Assembly: GCF_900199205.1 (NCBI RefSeq)
Contig: NZ_OBMJ01000001.1
Coordinates: 5,883,001-5,947,000, forward strand
Direction of reading: 5' to 3'
DNA: 64,000 bases
Source: Streptomyces sp. 1331.2
Lineage (GTDB): Bacteria > Actinomycetota > Actinomycetes > Streptomycetales > Streptomycetaceae
The notes beneath the pieces were generated by a model. That model was not told the origin of the DNA, did no database searches, and saw only the letters and a list, made by a program, of their open reading frames with translations. Position numbers and translations under genes: made by a program. Positions 40,856 through 49,314 of the stretch are shown here, in pieces (within the stretch, counting starts at the first letter, position 1; each line of letters starts with the position of its first letter).

Positions 40856-41093
40856 GGAATTTCCTCTGTCGATGTGACCTGGGTCACACTTCAGGGCTGC
40901 CGGGCTCCGCCACCCTGGGTGCCGCTGCCGCCGCATGCACGCCGGCTATCTCCTCGCCCTCCAGGCCACCAGGAACGCGTGACCCCCAGCCCGTCGGCCG
41001 GGACAGGCACTATCGTCGGAATCCAGACAGCCCGTAACCACCCGATGGTGAGTTCGTTCTCCCGGAAGGTGCCCAGGCGAAGGAGGAAGGCCC

Positions 41094-41675
41094 GTGACTG
41101 CGATCTCCGAGCGCCCGCAGATGCTGCCCGAGCAGTTCGAAGAGTTCGCTCGTCATCTGGGGCGGACTGTCGAAGGCATCCGGCTGGAGTTCATCAACGG
41201 GAAGTTGGGGATCAAGCCCGTGCCAGACGGCGACCACGGCCGCATCATCCAGTGGCTCAACCGGATCTGCATTCAGACCCGGCCAGAGCTTTATGTGCAT
41301 GACCAGGGGCTGAAGATCCAGGGCTATCGGGGCGGGTTCGCTCGTCCGGACGGCACGCTTGCCGATGCGGACGCCTTCGTAGGACGGGGAGATTGGGCCA
41401 CGACGGAAGACGTGCTGATGGTTGCGGCGGTCACTTCGTTCGACTCCGAGACCGACCGCCGGGATCGCGTCGAGAAGCCCCGGGCCTATGCGGAGGCCAG
41501 CATCCCCGTCTACCTGCTGATCGACCGGGACTCCGCCGAGGTCGTCGTCCACAGCCAGCCCGACGGCGTGCGCTACGAGAGCGTCCGGATCCTCCCGTTC
41601 GGCAAGGCCGTCCACCTCCCCGAGCCGGTGGGCATCTCGCTGGACACCGAGCCGCTGAAGAACTGGGTGCGCTGA
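41094..41675 (+). CDS. Uma2-family (DUF820) protein
   Basis: A 193-residue Uma2/DUF820 protein with the PD-(D/E)XK nuclease fold: RLEFINGKLGIKPVPDGDHGRIIQWLNRI with the active-site Glu, FARPDGTLADADAFVG with the catalytic Asp, and EKPRAYAEASIPVYLLIDRDSAEVVVHSQPDG carrying the lysine and the IPVYLLID core. Many such genes occur in streptomycetes; a restriction-like or repair nuclease role is suspected but not shown. ATG 41094 follows AGGAGGAAGGCCC. Its GC content is slightly lower than that of its neighbours. Confidence 0.9.
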   Translation: MTAISERPQMLPEQFEEFARHLGRTVEGIRLEFINGKLGIKPVPDGDHGRIIQWLNRICIQTRPELYVHDQGLKIQGYRGGFARPDGTLADADAFVGRGDWATTEDVLMVAAVTSFDSETDRRDRVEKPRAYAEASIPVYLLIDRDSAEVVVHSQPDGVRYESVRILPFGKAVHLPEPVGISLDTEPLKNWVR

Positions 41676-41796
41676 TCCCGGGCATGGCTTCCCAAGGGTG
41701 TCCGGGGTGGCCCCCTAGGCTGTGGGCGTCCCGGGCGGCCGGTGGGTCGTGGGAGTCGGGAGGGGCCCGGCCGCCGGGTGGGCGAGGAGGTTCGCG

Positions 41797-42582
41797 ATGG
41801 GCAGCGGTGAGACCGCCAAGGTGCGTTGTGTGGCGGCCGTTCCGTGCTGGGTGAGCCTGATGACCCGGAATCTGGAGGGGGCCGAGGGGTTCTACGGGCC
41901 GCTGCTCGGCTGGGAGTTCGAACCCGGGCCGGACCGCTTCGGGCCGTACGTGCACGCGGTGACGGGTGGCGAGGCAGTGGCCGGCCTGGGCGTCGCGGAG
42001 GGCGGGGCGATCCCGGTCGCCTGGACCAGCTACTTCGGGACGGAGAGCGCGGACGCCGCCGCCGACGCGGTGCGCGAGCGCGGCGCGACCCTGGCCGTCG
42101 GTCCGCTGGCCTTCGACGCCGGGCGGGTCGCCATCGCGGCGGACCCCGCGGGCGCGGTGTTCGGCATCTGGGAGGGCCCGCCGGGCCGGGCCCGGAAGCT
42201 GGAGCTGCCCGGCGCCCCGGTCTGGATCGAGCTGCGCACCCCGGACCCGTTCGCGGCGGCGCTCTTCTACGGCGAGGTGTTCCGCTGGGACGGCCGTGAC
42301 CCGGAGCGCTTCGAGGTGCGCTGGGAGCACGACCGGGTGGTGCTGCGCGCGGAGGGCACCAGCGTCGCGGCGCTGGCCAAGGAGCAGGCGGGCGGCCCGG
42401 CGGGGATGCCGCCGCACTGGGAGGTGTTCTTCGCCGTCCCGGACACCGACCGGGCGCTGGCCCGCGCGGTCGAGCTGGGCGGTGTGGCGCTCGGCCCGGC
42501 CTTCGACTCCCCCTACGGGCGGGTGGCCCGGCTGCAGGACCTGGAAGGCGCCCGGTTCGCGGTGATCAGCCCCGAAGCCTGA
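41797..42582 (+). CDS. Two-domain VOC (glyoxalase-like) protein
   Basis: A 261-residue protein of two VOC domains. The first runs from AVPCWVSLMTRNLEGAEGFYGPLLGWEFEPGPD to about residue 130, with ADPAGAVFGIWEG at its end. The second starts APVWIELRTPDPFAAALFYGEVFRWD and ends LQDLEGARFAVISPEA. This is the CFP-30B/hydroxylase-like type common in actinobacteria; no substrate is known. ATG 41797 behind GAGGAGG. Confidence 0.88.
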   Translation: MGSGETAKVRCVAAVPCWVSLMTRNLEGAEGFYGPLLGWEFEPGPDRFGPYVHAVTGGEAVAGLGVAEGGAIPVAWTSYFGTESADAAADAVRERGATLAVGPLAFDAGRVAIAADPAGAVFGIWEGPPGRARKLELPGAPVWIELRTPDPFAAALFYGEVFRWDGRDPERFEVRWEHDRVVLRAEGTSVAALAKEQAGGPAGMPPHWEVFFAVPDTDRALARAVELGGVALGPAFDSPYGRVARLQDLEGARFAVISPEA

Positions 42583-42647
42583 CCGGCCCCGAAGCCTGAC
42601 CGGCCCCTGACCTCCTGACCCCGGACCCCCGAGCCCCCGAGCCCCGA

Positions 42648-43109
42648 TCACTCGGGCGGTGCGCCGAGTTCCGCGCGCTCCGCCCGCAGACGGTCGCCGA
42701 GGGCGGTGCGGGCGGCGGCGGGCAGGGCCTTGCGGGCGGCGGGGAAGAGCCCTTCCTCCTCGCTGCGCAGGTGTCGTCGCAGGGTGTCGGCGAGGCCGCG
42801 CAGCAGGGTTTCGAGGGCCGGGTCGGCCGGGCCGAGGGCTTGGAGGTCGGCGAGGTACTGCCCGATCGCCAGGTGGTCGTGGATGCTGCCGAACACCAGC
42901 GCCCCGCCGTCGGGCACGTCGTGCTGCACGACCGGGAAGAGGTGTTCCTCCTCGGCTGCGCAGTGGGCGAAGAGCAGGTCGGTCAGGCGGGTCACCAGCT
43001 CGCCGCGGTCGGTGCCGCCGGCCGGGGCGGCCTCGATCCGGTCGAGCAGCTCGGTGACCGCCCGGTGGTCGGCGGTGAACTCGTCGAGGATGTCCGGCCT
43101 GCGACTCAT
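42648..43109 (-). CDS. Hemerythrin-domain protein
   Basis: A 153-residue four-helix hemerythrin-HHE protein: DEFTADHRAVTELLDRIE gives the first ligand His, LLFAHCAAEEEHLFPVVQ the H-x3-E-H set, FGSIHDHLAIGQYLADLQ further His, and RRHLRSEEEGLFPAARK the last. It should bind a di-iron centre and sense or store O2 or NO. ATG 43109 is chosen; an upstream GTG exists. The flanking gene 3' of it is convergent. A direct repeat CCGAAGCCTGACCGGCCC lies between them. Confidence 0.9.
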   Translation of the reverse strand: MSRRPDILDEFTADHRAVTELLDRIEAAPAGGTDRGELVTRLTDLLFAHCAAEEEHLFPVVQHDVPDGGALVFGSIHDHLAIGQYLADLQALGPADPALETLLRGLADTLRRHLRSEEEGLFPAARKALPAAARTALGDRLRAERAELGAPPE

Positions 43110-43211
43110 GGTGCCCGCCTCTCGCACGGAAGTCTGCCCCCGCACCTTCCAGTATCCGGCGTCGGGCCGATCGCCCGGGCGGGCCTGCGATCGCCCTCCG
43201 AAACAGCCTGG

Positions 43212-43808
43212 TCACCCTCCGTCCCGCCGCCCGGTGAGGGCGAGCAGCCGGGTCTGCGGGCCGGCGTCGTCGGCCACCGGCAGCGGCGGGTCGAAGAGCC
43301 CGCTGCCGGAGAGGTCGCCGTAACCGGTGATCTCGCCGAGTGCGAAGTCGACGAGGCCGGCGGGGAGCCGGGTGCGCCGGCCGATGCCCTCGGCGAGGTC
43401 CCAGGTGTGGATCACCAGGTCGGTGGTGAGCTGGTCCAGGTAGTACTGACCGGAGACGTCGGCGAAGGAGAGGTGGACGGTCAGCTCGGTGGCACCGGGG
43501 ACGGCCCAGGCCTCCCGGGCGGCCGTGGCGGCGTCGGCCCAGGCGGCGACCGGGTCCGCGCCGAGCACGTCGCCGTCGAAGCGGCCGCCGACCTCGGCGA
43601 TGGTGGCGCCCATCAGCAGCTCGGGTACCCAGAGCTGTTCGCCGGTGAGGTGGTTGACCAGGTCGCGGACGGACCAGTCGGCGCAGGGGGTGGGGGAGTC
43701 CCACTGGTCGGGGGTGATCAGCCGGACGCGTTCGTCGAAGGCGTCCAGGGCCTCGGTGTACGGGGTGCCGGTGCGCACTGCCCGCCGGTGCTGCCTGCGT
43801 TGAGCCAT
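43212..43808 (-). CDS. TIGR03086-type maleylpyruvate isomerase-like protein
   Basis: A 198-residue DinB-superfamily protein of the TIGR03086 group: ITPDQWDSPTPCADWSVRDLVNHLTGEQLWVPELLMG with a metal-ligand His, and TTDLVIHTWDLAEGIGRRTRLP carrying the second site (HTWDLA). Probably thiol-dependent; substrate unknown. ATG 43808. It is divergent from the doxX gene, so the palindromes at 43866-43919 lie in the shared promoter region. Confidence 0.87.
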   Translation of the reverse strand: MAQRRQHRRAVRTGTPYTEALDAFDERVRLITPDQWDSPTPCADWSVRDLVNHLTGEQLWVPELLMGATIAEVGGRFDGDVLGADPVAAWADAATAAREAWAVPGATELTVHLSFADVSGQYYLDQLTTDLVIHTWDLAEGIGRRTRLPAGLVDFALGEITGYGDLSGSGLFDPPLPVADDAGPQTRLLALTGRRDGG

Positions 43809-43865
43809 GCCTCCACCCTGCCCCGACCCGGGTGGGGCCCGCGAGTCGTTCACCAGCCGTCAGTT

Positions 43866-43879
43866 GTTCAAATTCGAAC
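43866..43879. promoter_or_regulatory. MarR-type operator GTTCAAATTCGAAC upstream of doxX
   Basis: Palindrome that differs by one base from GTTCAAATTTGAAC; it is the exact reverse complement of the site at 19074-19087. It is the first of a pair 40 bp apart between the TIGR03086 gene and doxX. Confidence 0.82.
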
Positions 43880-43905
43880 TCCGGGGTACGGTCGAGGAGC
43901 GGCCG

Positions 43906-43919
43906 GTTCAAATTTGAAC
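43906..43919. promoter_or_regulatory. MarR-type operator GTTCAAATTTGAAC upstream of doxX
   Basis: Identical in all 14 bases to the operator at 19033-19046, 102 bases upstream of the doxX start. The pair spacing (40 bp) nearly equals that at the MarR gene (41 bp). Confidence 0.85.
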
Positions 43920-44021
43920 AATGGTGCCGGGGTGACGACCCCCGCCCGCCGCCTTCACCGCACCTTGCACTCACGCCGGCTCCGGCCGGCGACGACCGAC
44001 CCTCGATCGATGGAGACGCGC

Positions 44022-44597
44022 ATGCCGAGCAGCAGCCCGAGCACGACCGCCGCCACCAGCCCCACCGTCCGCCCGGCCGGAGCGACCTCCGGCCCCGCGA
44101 CGGCGACCTCCCCGCACGCCTACGACGCCGGACTCCTGCTCCTGCGCCTGGCCCTCGGCCTGACCATGGCCGCGCACGGCAGCCAGAAGCTGTTCGGCTG
44201 GTTCGGCGGCGGTGGGATCGACGGCACCGGTCAGTTCTTCACCATGAGCGGCTACCCGGCCGGCCACGCCATGGCCGTGGTGGCCGGCCTCACCGAGACG
44301 CTGGGCGGACTCGCCCTGGCCGTAGGCCTGTTGACCCCGCTTGCGGGCGCCGCGATCGTCGGCACCATGGTCAATGCGATCGCCGTCACCTGGGGCGGCG
44401 GCTTCTTCGCTCCGAAGGGCAACGAGTACGAGCTGCTGCTGACCGCCGGGGCCGCCGCGCTGGCGCTGACCGGCCCGGGCCGCTACGCCGTGGACCGCTT
44501 CCTGCCGGTGGTGCGGGCGCACCGCCTGGCGTACGGCGTGGCCGCCGTCGTGGTCGGCCTGGCCACGGCCGGGGTGATCCTGCTGCTGCGCAAGTAG
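44022..44597 (+). CDS. DoxX-family membrane protein
   Basis: A 191-residue membrane protein. A Ser/Thr/Ala-rich N-terminus of about 38 residues precedes four helices: AGLLLLRLALGLTMAAHGSQKLFGWFGG, GHAMAVVAGLTETLGGLALAVGLLTPLAGAAIVGTMVNAI, ELLLTAGAAALALTG and LAYGVAAVVVGLATAGVILLL. The HGSQKLFGWFGG motif is typical of DoxX. DoxX proteins are linked to thiosulfate, thiol and quinone stress. ATG 44022 has GGAG six bases upstream. MarR-type operators in front suggest control by the MarR protein at 19109-19585. Confidence 0.9.
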   Translation: MPSSSPSTTAATSPTVRPAGATSGPATATSPHAYDAGLLLLRLALGLTMAAHGSQKLFGWFGGGGIDGTGQFFTMSGYPAGHAMAVVAGLTETLGGLALAVGLLTPLAGAAIVGTMVNAIAVTWGGGFFAPKGNEYELLLTAGAAALALTGPGRYAVDRFLPVVRAHRLAYGVAAVVVGLATAGVILLLRK

Positions 44598-44679
44598 TGC
44601 TTCCTGTCGGGCCGTTGGTCGGTCCGGCACAAGACTGACACGGGGCCCGGCGAACCAATCGGCCCAACTCACCGGCCCG

Positions 44680-44722
44680 GAGGCCGTGGTGGCGAACCGT
44701 CACCACGGCCTCTGCGCTTTTT
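44680..44722 (+). terminator. Rho-independent terminator after doxX
   Basis: A perfect 12-bp stem GAGGCCGTGGTG / CACCACGGCCTC with a 9-base loop (44680-44712), followed by TGCGC and TTTTT at 44718-44722. One of the few classical terminators with a T-tract here. Confidence 0.9.
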
Positions 44723-44762
44723 CCGCGCACATCGCACACAACGGCGAGGGTTCCCAAGGCAT

Positions 44763-44788
44763 GTGATGTGTGCCATGGTACATGTCAC
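44763..44788. promoter_or_regulatory. 26-bp imperfect palindrome upstream of collagenase
   Basis: GTGATGTGTG-CCATGG-TACATGTCAC-type inverted repeat centred on CCATGG (44763-44788); the arms agree at 10 of 13 positions. It lies 117 bp before the collagenase start. Probably the site of a regulator of this secreted protease. The rest of 44598-44904 holds the doxX terminator and no gene. Confidence 0.55.
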
Positions 44789-44904
44789 ATCCCCCACCGT
44801 GTTCCCGGCGGAGCCGCCCCCACGCGGCGCCGTCGCCAACGGTCCTCGATTCCCCACACCGGCCGCGCCCCAATCGCGGCCGACGACGGCCCGGAGGCCC
44901 CCAC

Positions 44905-47193
44905 GTGAGTCCCGCACGTCTGCTGCGACTCCTGCAGCCGGCACGACTGTTGACGCTCCTCCTGTCGCTCTTCCTCGCGGTCGGCCTGTTCGCCCCGCAG
45001 AGCCAGGCCGCTCCCGTCGCCGCTCCCGCCGCCACCCCCGGCGGCGCGCCCACCACCCCCGCCGGACCAGCCCCCCAGCCGGCCACCGGCACCCCCCAAC
45101 GCGGCGACGGTGAGCGGCAGTTCACCTCCCTCGACCAGCGCGCCCCGCTCCCGCTGGACACCAGGCCGGCCGAGGCCCGGCCCGCCGCGCAGCCCCGGAA
45201 CCTCGCCACCGCGGCCCAACAGGCCTGTACCATCAGCGACTTCACCGGCCGGACCGGCAGCGACCTGGTCCAGCACATCAAGGCCGCCGACGTCCAGTGC
45301 ATCAACAGCCTCTTCCCGCTCACCGGCAGCGACGCCCGCGGCGCGTTCCGCGAGGAGCAGATGACCACCGTGGCGTACGCGCTGCGCGACGCGGCGGGCA
45401 GCTACCCGGGCGACGACTCCACCTCGGTCGAGCAGTTGGTGCTCTACCTGCGCGCGGGCTACTTCGTGCAGTGGTACCACAAGGACGACGTCGGTACGTA
45501 CGGCACCGCCCTGCAGACCGCGATCCGCTCCGGGCTGGACGCGTTCTTCGGCAGCGCGCACTCCCGTGACGTCACCGCGGGCAACGCGACCATCCTGGGC
45601 GAGTCCGTCACCCTGATCGACAGCGCGCAGGAGAACGTCCGCTACCTCCCGGTGGTCAAGCGGCTGTTGACCGACTACGACAGCGCCAGCTGGAACCCGG
45701 CCGGCATGGCCTGGGCGGTCAACCCGGTGTTCACCGTGCTGTTCCGCGGCCACCAGGTGGACGGCTTCGACGCCGCCGTCGAGGCCGACCCGAGCGTGCT
45801 GGACACCCTGTCGGCCTTCGCCGGCCGTACCGGCGACCTGCTCGGCGGCGACTTCGGCGTGCTGCCCTACAACGCGACCAAGGAGCTGGGCCGCTTCCTG
45901 AAGGACACGGCGCTCCAGGCCAAGGTCCGTCCGCTCGCCAAGGCGCTCGCCGCGCAGTCCGCGCCGAGTGGCCGCACCGTCTTCCAGTGGGCCGCGGTCG
46001 CCGAGTCGGTCGGCTACTACGACGCCGCCAACTGCTCGTACTACGGCACCTGCAATGCCGCCGACCAGCTCAAGTCCGGTGTGCTGACGATCAGGTACAC
46101 CTGCAGCCCGAGCATCAAGCTGATCGCCCAGGCGCTGGACGGCACCCAGCTGGCCACCACCTGCGCCAGCCTGACCGGCCAGGACGCCTTCGTCCACGCG
46201 GTGGTCAAGGACAACGGCCCGGTCAAGGACGACGGGAACACCACGATCGAGGTCGTGGTCTTCCACTCCTCGCTCGACTACCAGGTGCTGGCCGCCGCGA
46301 TCTACGGCATCGACACCAACAACGGCGGCATGTACCTGGAGGGCAACCCGGCCGCGGCGGGCAACCAGCCGCGCTTCCTCTGCTACGAGGCCGAGTGGGT
46401 CCGCCCGTCCTTCCAGATCTGGAACCTCAACCACGAGTACACCCACTACCTCGACGGCCGGTTCGACATGTACGGCGACTTCGACGCCGGCATGACCACC
46501 CCGACCGTCTGGTGGGTCGAGGGCTTCGCCGAGTACGTCTCCTACTCGTACCGCAAGGTCACCAACGACGCCGCCATCGCGGCGGCCGCCCGGCACACCT
46601 ACAAGCTGAGCGACCTCTTCGACACCGTCTACGGCGACCAGGACCGCGTCTACCGCTGGGGCTACCTCGCCGTCCGCTACATGCTGGAACAGCACCGCCC
46701 CGACGTGGACGCGCTCCTCGCCAAGTACCGGGTGGGGGACTGGGCCGGCGCCCGTACGCTGCTGAAGACCACCATCGGCACCCGGTACGACGCCGGCTTC
46801 GACAGCTGGCTGACCAGCTGCGCGAACGGCGCCTGCGCCACGACCCCGACCGTCCCGACGGCACCGGAGTGCACCGCCGCCGACACCCGGCAGCTGGGCG
46901 CCGGCTGCGCCCGCAGCAACGTCGCGGCCACCACGGGCAACTACGCGCACTTCTACCTCCTGGTGCCGGCCGGCACCAAGCAGGTGAAGATCACCACCGG
47001 CGGCGGCACCGGCAACGGCGACCTCTACTACAACGCGAGCAACTGGGCGTACACCGGTGCCTACACCGCGCGGTCGACCGGCCCGGACAACTCGGAGACG
47101 CTGACCGTCACCAACCCGCCGGCCGGCTACGTGTACTTCAGCCTCTACGCCCAGCAGGGATTCAGTGGGGTGACCGTCACGAGCGAGATGTGA
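44905..47193 (+). CDS. Secreted M9-family collagenase
   Basis: A 762-residue secreted zinc protease. The signal peptide is at about 1-35 (LLTLLLSLFLAVGLFAPQSQA), then a Pro/Ala-rich linker and the M9 N-terminal domain (ACTISDFTGRTGSDLVQHIKAADVQCINSLF). The catalytic domain has YGIDTNNGGMYLEGNPA, the zinc motif NLNHEYTHYLDGRFDMYG (HEYTH) and the third ligand in WWVEGFAEYVSY. Residues about 650-762 form a PPC domain (NYAHFYLLVPAGTKQVKITTGGGTGNGDLYY). It should degrade collagen or gelatin outside the cell. GTG 44905 with GGAGG upstream. Confidence 0.93.
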   Translation: MSPARLLRLLQPARLLTLLLSLFLAVGLFAPQSQAAPVAAPAATPGGAPTTPAGPAPQPATGTPQRGDGERQFTSLDQRAPLPLDTRPAEARPAAQPRNLATAAQQACTISDFTGRTGSDLVQHIKAADVQCINSLFPLTGSDARGAFREEQMTTVAYALRDAAGSYPGDDSTSVEQLVLYLRAGYFVQWYHKDDVGTYGTALQTAIRSGLDAFFGSAHSRDVTAGNATILGESVTLIDSAQENVRYLPVVKRLLTDYDSASWNPAGMAWAVNPVFTVLFRGHQVDGFDAAVEADPSVLDTLSAFAGRTGDLLGGDFGVLPYNATKELGRFLKDTALQAKVRPLAKALAAQSAPSGRTVFQWAAVAESVGYYDAANCSYYGTCNAADQLKSGVLTIRYTCSPSIKLIAQALDGTQLATTCASLTGQDAFVHAVVKDNGPVKDDGNTTIEVVVFHSSLDYQVLAAAIYGIDTNNGGMYLEGNPAAAGNQPRFLCYEAEWVRPSFQIWNLNHEYTHYLDGRFDMYGDFDAGMTTPTVWWVEGFAEYVSYSYRKVTNDAAIAAAARHTYKLSDLFDTVYGDQDRVYRWGYLAVRYMLEQHRPDVDALLAKYRVGDWAGARTLLKTTIGTRYDAGFDSWLTSCANGACATTPTVPTAPECTAADTRQLGAGCARSNVAATTGNYAHFYLLVPAGTKQVKITTGGGTGNGDLYYNASNWAYTGAYTARSTGPDNSETLTVTNPPAGYVYFSLYAQQGFSGVTVTSEM

Positions 47194-47220
47194 GCCGGGC
47201 ACGGCGAACGGACAGGTGAC

Positions 47221-47256
47221 CGCCCCGGCGGAGCGCTTCGGCGCCCCGCCGGGGCG
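47221..47256. terminator. Bidirectional hairpin between collagenase and PP2C genes
   Basis: Arms CGCCCCGGCGG (47221-47231) and CCGCCGGGGCG (47246-47256) with a 14-base loop between two convergent genes. No strong T-tract; TGTGTCTTCT follows at 47266. Confidence 0.75.
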
Positions 47257-47276
47257 GGTCCGTTCCTGTGTCTTCT

Positions 47277-48038
47277 CTAACCCCCGACCCGGATCAGCGC
47301 CAGCGTGATGTTGTCCGGCCCGCCCGCCTCGATCGCCGCCTTCCACAGCTCGAACGCGGCCTTGCCGTCGGAGCGTTCGGCCCCCTCGTACGGCTGGGCC
47401 AGCAGCTCGGCCAGCTCCTCCTCGGGCACCGGGTCGGTGAGGCCGTCGCTGCAGACCAGGTACCGGTCGCCGGCGGCCAGCGGGGCGGTGCGGACGTGCG
47501 GTTCGACGAAGGTGAGCCCGAGCGAGCCGCCCAGGGTCTGGGTGACCATCGAGGTGGTGCGCTGCCCGGGCGGCAGCGGCGGGCTGTCGTCCACGCTCAC
47601 CCGGCTCAGTCCGTCCCCGGTGATCCGGTAGACCCGGCTGTCGCCGACGTTGAAGGCCAGGGCCTGCTCGGGCAGCAGCACCAGCCCGGCCACGGTGGTG
47701 CCCATCGCGGCGAGCTCCGGATCCCCGGCGGCGGCCGCGAAGACGGCCCGGTTGCACTCCTGCAGCTCCTCCCGGACGGCCTCCTCGTCGGCGAGGGCGT
47801 CGCCGTCGGTGGCGAGCCGGCGGGCCACCAGGGCGCTGGCCACCTCGCCGCCGGGGTGGCCGCCCAGGCCGTCGGCCACCGCGACCACGCAGGGCGGGCC
47901 GAGCGGGAAGAGCAGGGTCTGCGGGTTGGCGGTCACCGTGGCGCAGAGGGTCCACGGCCCGACCGTGAGGCTGTCCTCGTTGTGCTCCCGCACCAGGCCC
48001 TCGTGGCTCAGCGCGCTGACCGCGATGTACGGCGCCAT
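47277..48038 (-). CDS. PP2C-family Ser/Thr protein phosphatase
   Basis: A 253-residue metal-dependent phosphatase: VSALSHEGLVREHNEDSL at the start (conserved Arg and Asp), VVAVADGLGGHPGGEVAS with the metal Asp-Gly, MGTTVAGLVLL, FNVGDSRVYRITGDGLSRVSVDDS, RYLVCSDGLTDPVPEEEL and GGPDNITLALIRV. All metal-site aspartates seem present. It probably reverses phosphorylation by Hanks-type kinases, none of which are encoded nearby. ATG 48038 behind GGAAAGGGCGG. Divergent from the LLM oxidoreductase. Confidence 0.93.
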   Translation of the reverse strand: MAPYIAVSALSHEGLVREHNEDSLTVGPWTLCATVTANPQTLLFPLGPPCVVAVADGLGGHPGGEVASALVARRLATDGDALADEEAVREELQECNRAVFAAAAGDPELAAMGTTVAGLVLLPEQALAFNVGDSRVYRITGDGLSRVSVDDSPPLPPGQRTTSMVTQTLGGSLGLTFVEPHVRTAPLAAGDRYLVCSDGLTDPVPEEELAELLAQPYEGAERSDGKAAFELWKAAIEAGGPDNITLALIRVGG

Positions 48039-48174
48039 CGTCCGCCGCCCTTTCCGGATCCCCTGCCGTCTGTCGATGCCCCGCCTTCCATTGTCGGCGG
48101 GAATAACCGTCCCCACCCGACTGCTAGGATGGTTGAAAGTTGGACTACCTGGCCCCCTGGGAGTGGTGAGCAGC

Positions 48175-49314
48175 ATGCAGTTCGGAATCTTCACCGTCGG
48201 TGACGTCACGGCCGACCCCACCACCGGCCGCACCCCGAGCGAGCACGAGCGGATCAAGGCCATGGTGGCGATCGCGCGCAAGGCCGAGGAGGTCGGCCTG
48301 GACGTCTTCGCGACCGGCGAGCACCACAACCCGCCGTTCGTCCCGTCCTCGCCGACGACCATGCTCGGCTACATCGCCGCGCAGACCGAGCGCATCATCC
48401 TCTCCACCTCGACCACCCTGATCACCACCAACGACCCGGTGAAGATCGCCGAGGACTTCGCGATGCTGCAGCACCTCGCCGAGGGCCGGGTGGACCTCAT
48501 GATGGGCCGCGGCAACACCGGCCCGGTCTACCCGTGGTTCGGCAAGGACATCCGCCAGGGCATCCCGCTCGCCATCGAGAACTACGCGCTGCTGCACCAG
48601 CTGTGGCGCGAGGACGTGGTGGACTGGCAGGGCCGCTTCCGCACCCCGCTGCAGGGCTTCACCTCCACCCCGCGCCCGCTCGACGACGTCCCGCCGTTCG
48701 TCTGGCACGGCTCGATCCGCAGTCCAGAGATCGCCGAACAGGCCGCCTACTACGGCGACGGTTTCTTCGCGAACAACATCTTCTGGCCCAAGGAGCACTT
48801 CCAGAAGCTGATCGAGCTCTACCGCGAGCGCTACGCCCACTACGGCCACGGCACGCCCGAGCAGGCGATCGTCGGCCTCGGCGGGCAGGTGTTCATGCGG
48901 AAGAACTCCCAGGACGCCGTGCGCGAGTTCCGCCCGTACTTCGACAACGCGCCGGTGTACGGACACGGGCCCTCGCTGGAGGAGTTCACCGAGCAGACCC
49001 CGCTGACCGTCGGCAGCCCGCAGGAGGTCATCGAGAAGACGCTGACCTTCCGCGAGACCTTCGGCGACTACCAGCGCCAGCTGTTCCTGATGGACCACGC
49101 CGGCCTGCCGCTGAAGACGGTGCTGGAGCAGCTGGACCTGCTCGGCGAGGAGGTCGTGCCGGTGCTGCGGGAGGAGTTCGCCAAGGGCCGCCCGGCCGGG
49201 GTGCCGGAGGGTCCGACCCACGCCGCGCTGCTCGCGGCCCGCGACCAGGAGCACGCGAACGCGGCGGCGAACGAGAACGAGAACGCGAACGAGACGGTGG
49301 AGGTGGCCAAGTGA
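48175..49314 (+). CDS. LLM-class flavin-dependent monooxygenase (CE1758 type)
   Basis: A 379-residue luciferase-like monooxygenase: FGIFTVGDVTADPTTGRTPSEHERIKAM, FATGEHHNPPFVPSSPTTMLGYIAAQTERI and DLMMGRGNTGPVYPWFGKDIRQGI near residue 110. This long form is the CE1758-type family, which works with reduced FMN from a partner reductase. The C-terminus has the repeat NENENANE. ATG 48175 behind GGGAG. The stop overlaps the GTG of the reductase gene (GTGA), so the two subunits are coupled. Substrate unknown. Confidence 0.92.
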   Translation: MQFGIFTVGDVTADPTTGRTPSEHERIKAMVAIARKAEEVGLDVFATGEHHNPPFVPSSPTTMLGYIAAQTERIILSTSTTLITTNDPVKIAEDFAMLQHLAEGRVDLMMGRGNTGPVYPWFGKDIRQGIPLAIENYALLHQLWREDVVDWQGRFRTPLQGFTSTPRPLDDVPPFVWHGSIRSPEIAEQAAYYGDGFFANNIFWPKEHFQKLIELYRERYAHYGHGTPEQAIVGLGGQVFMRKNSQDAVREFRPYFDNAPVYGHGPSLEEFTEQTPLTVGSPQEVIEKTLTFRETFGDYQRQLFLMDHAGLPLKTVLEQLDLLGEEVVPVLREEFAKGRPAGVPEGPTHAALLAARDQEHANAAANENENANETVEVAK

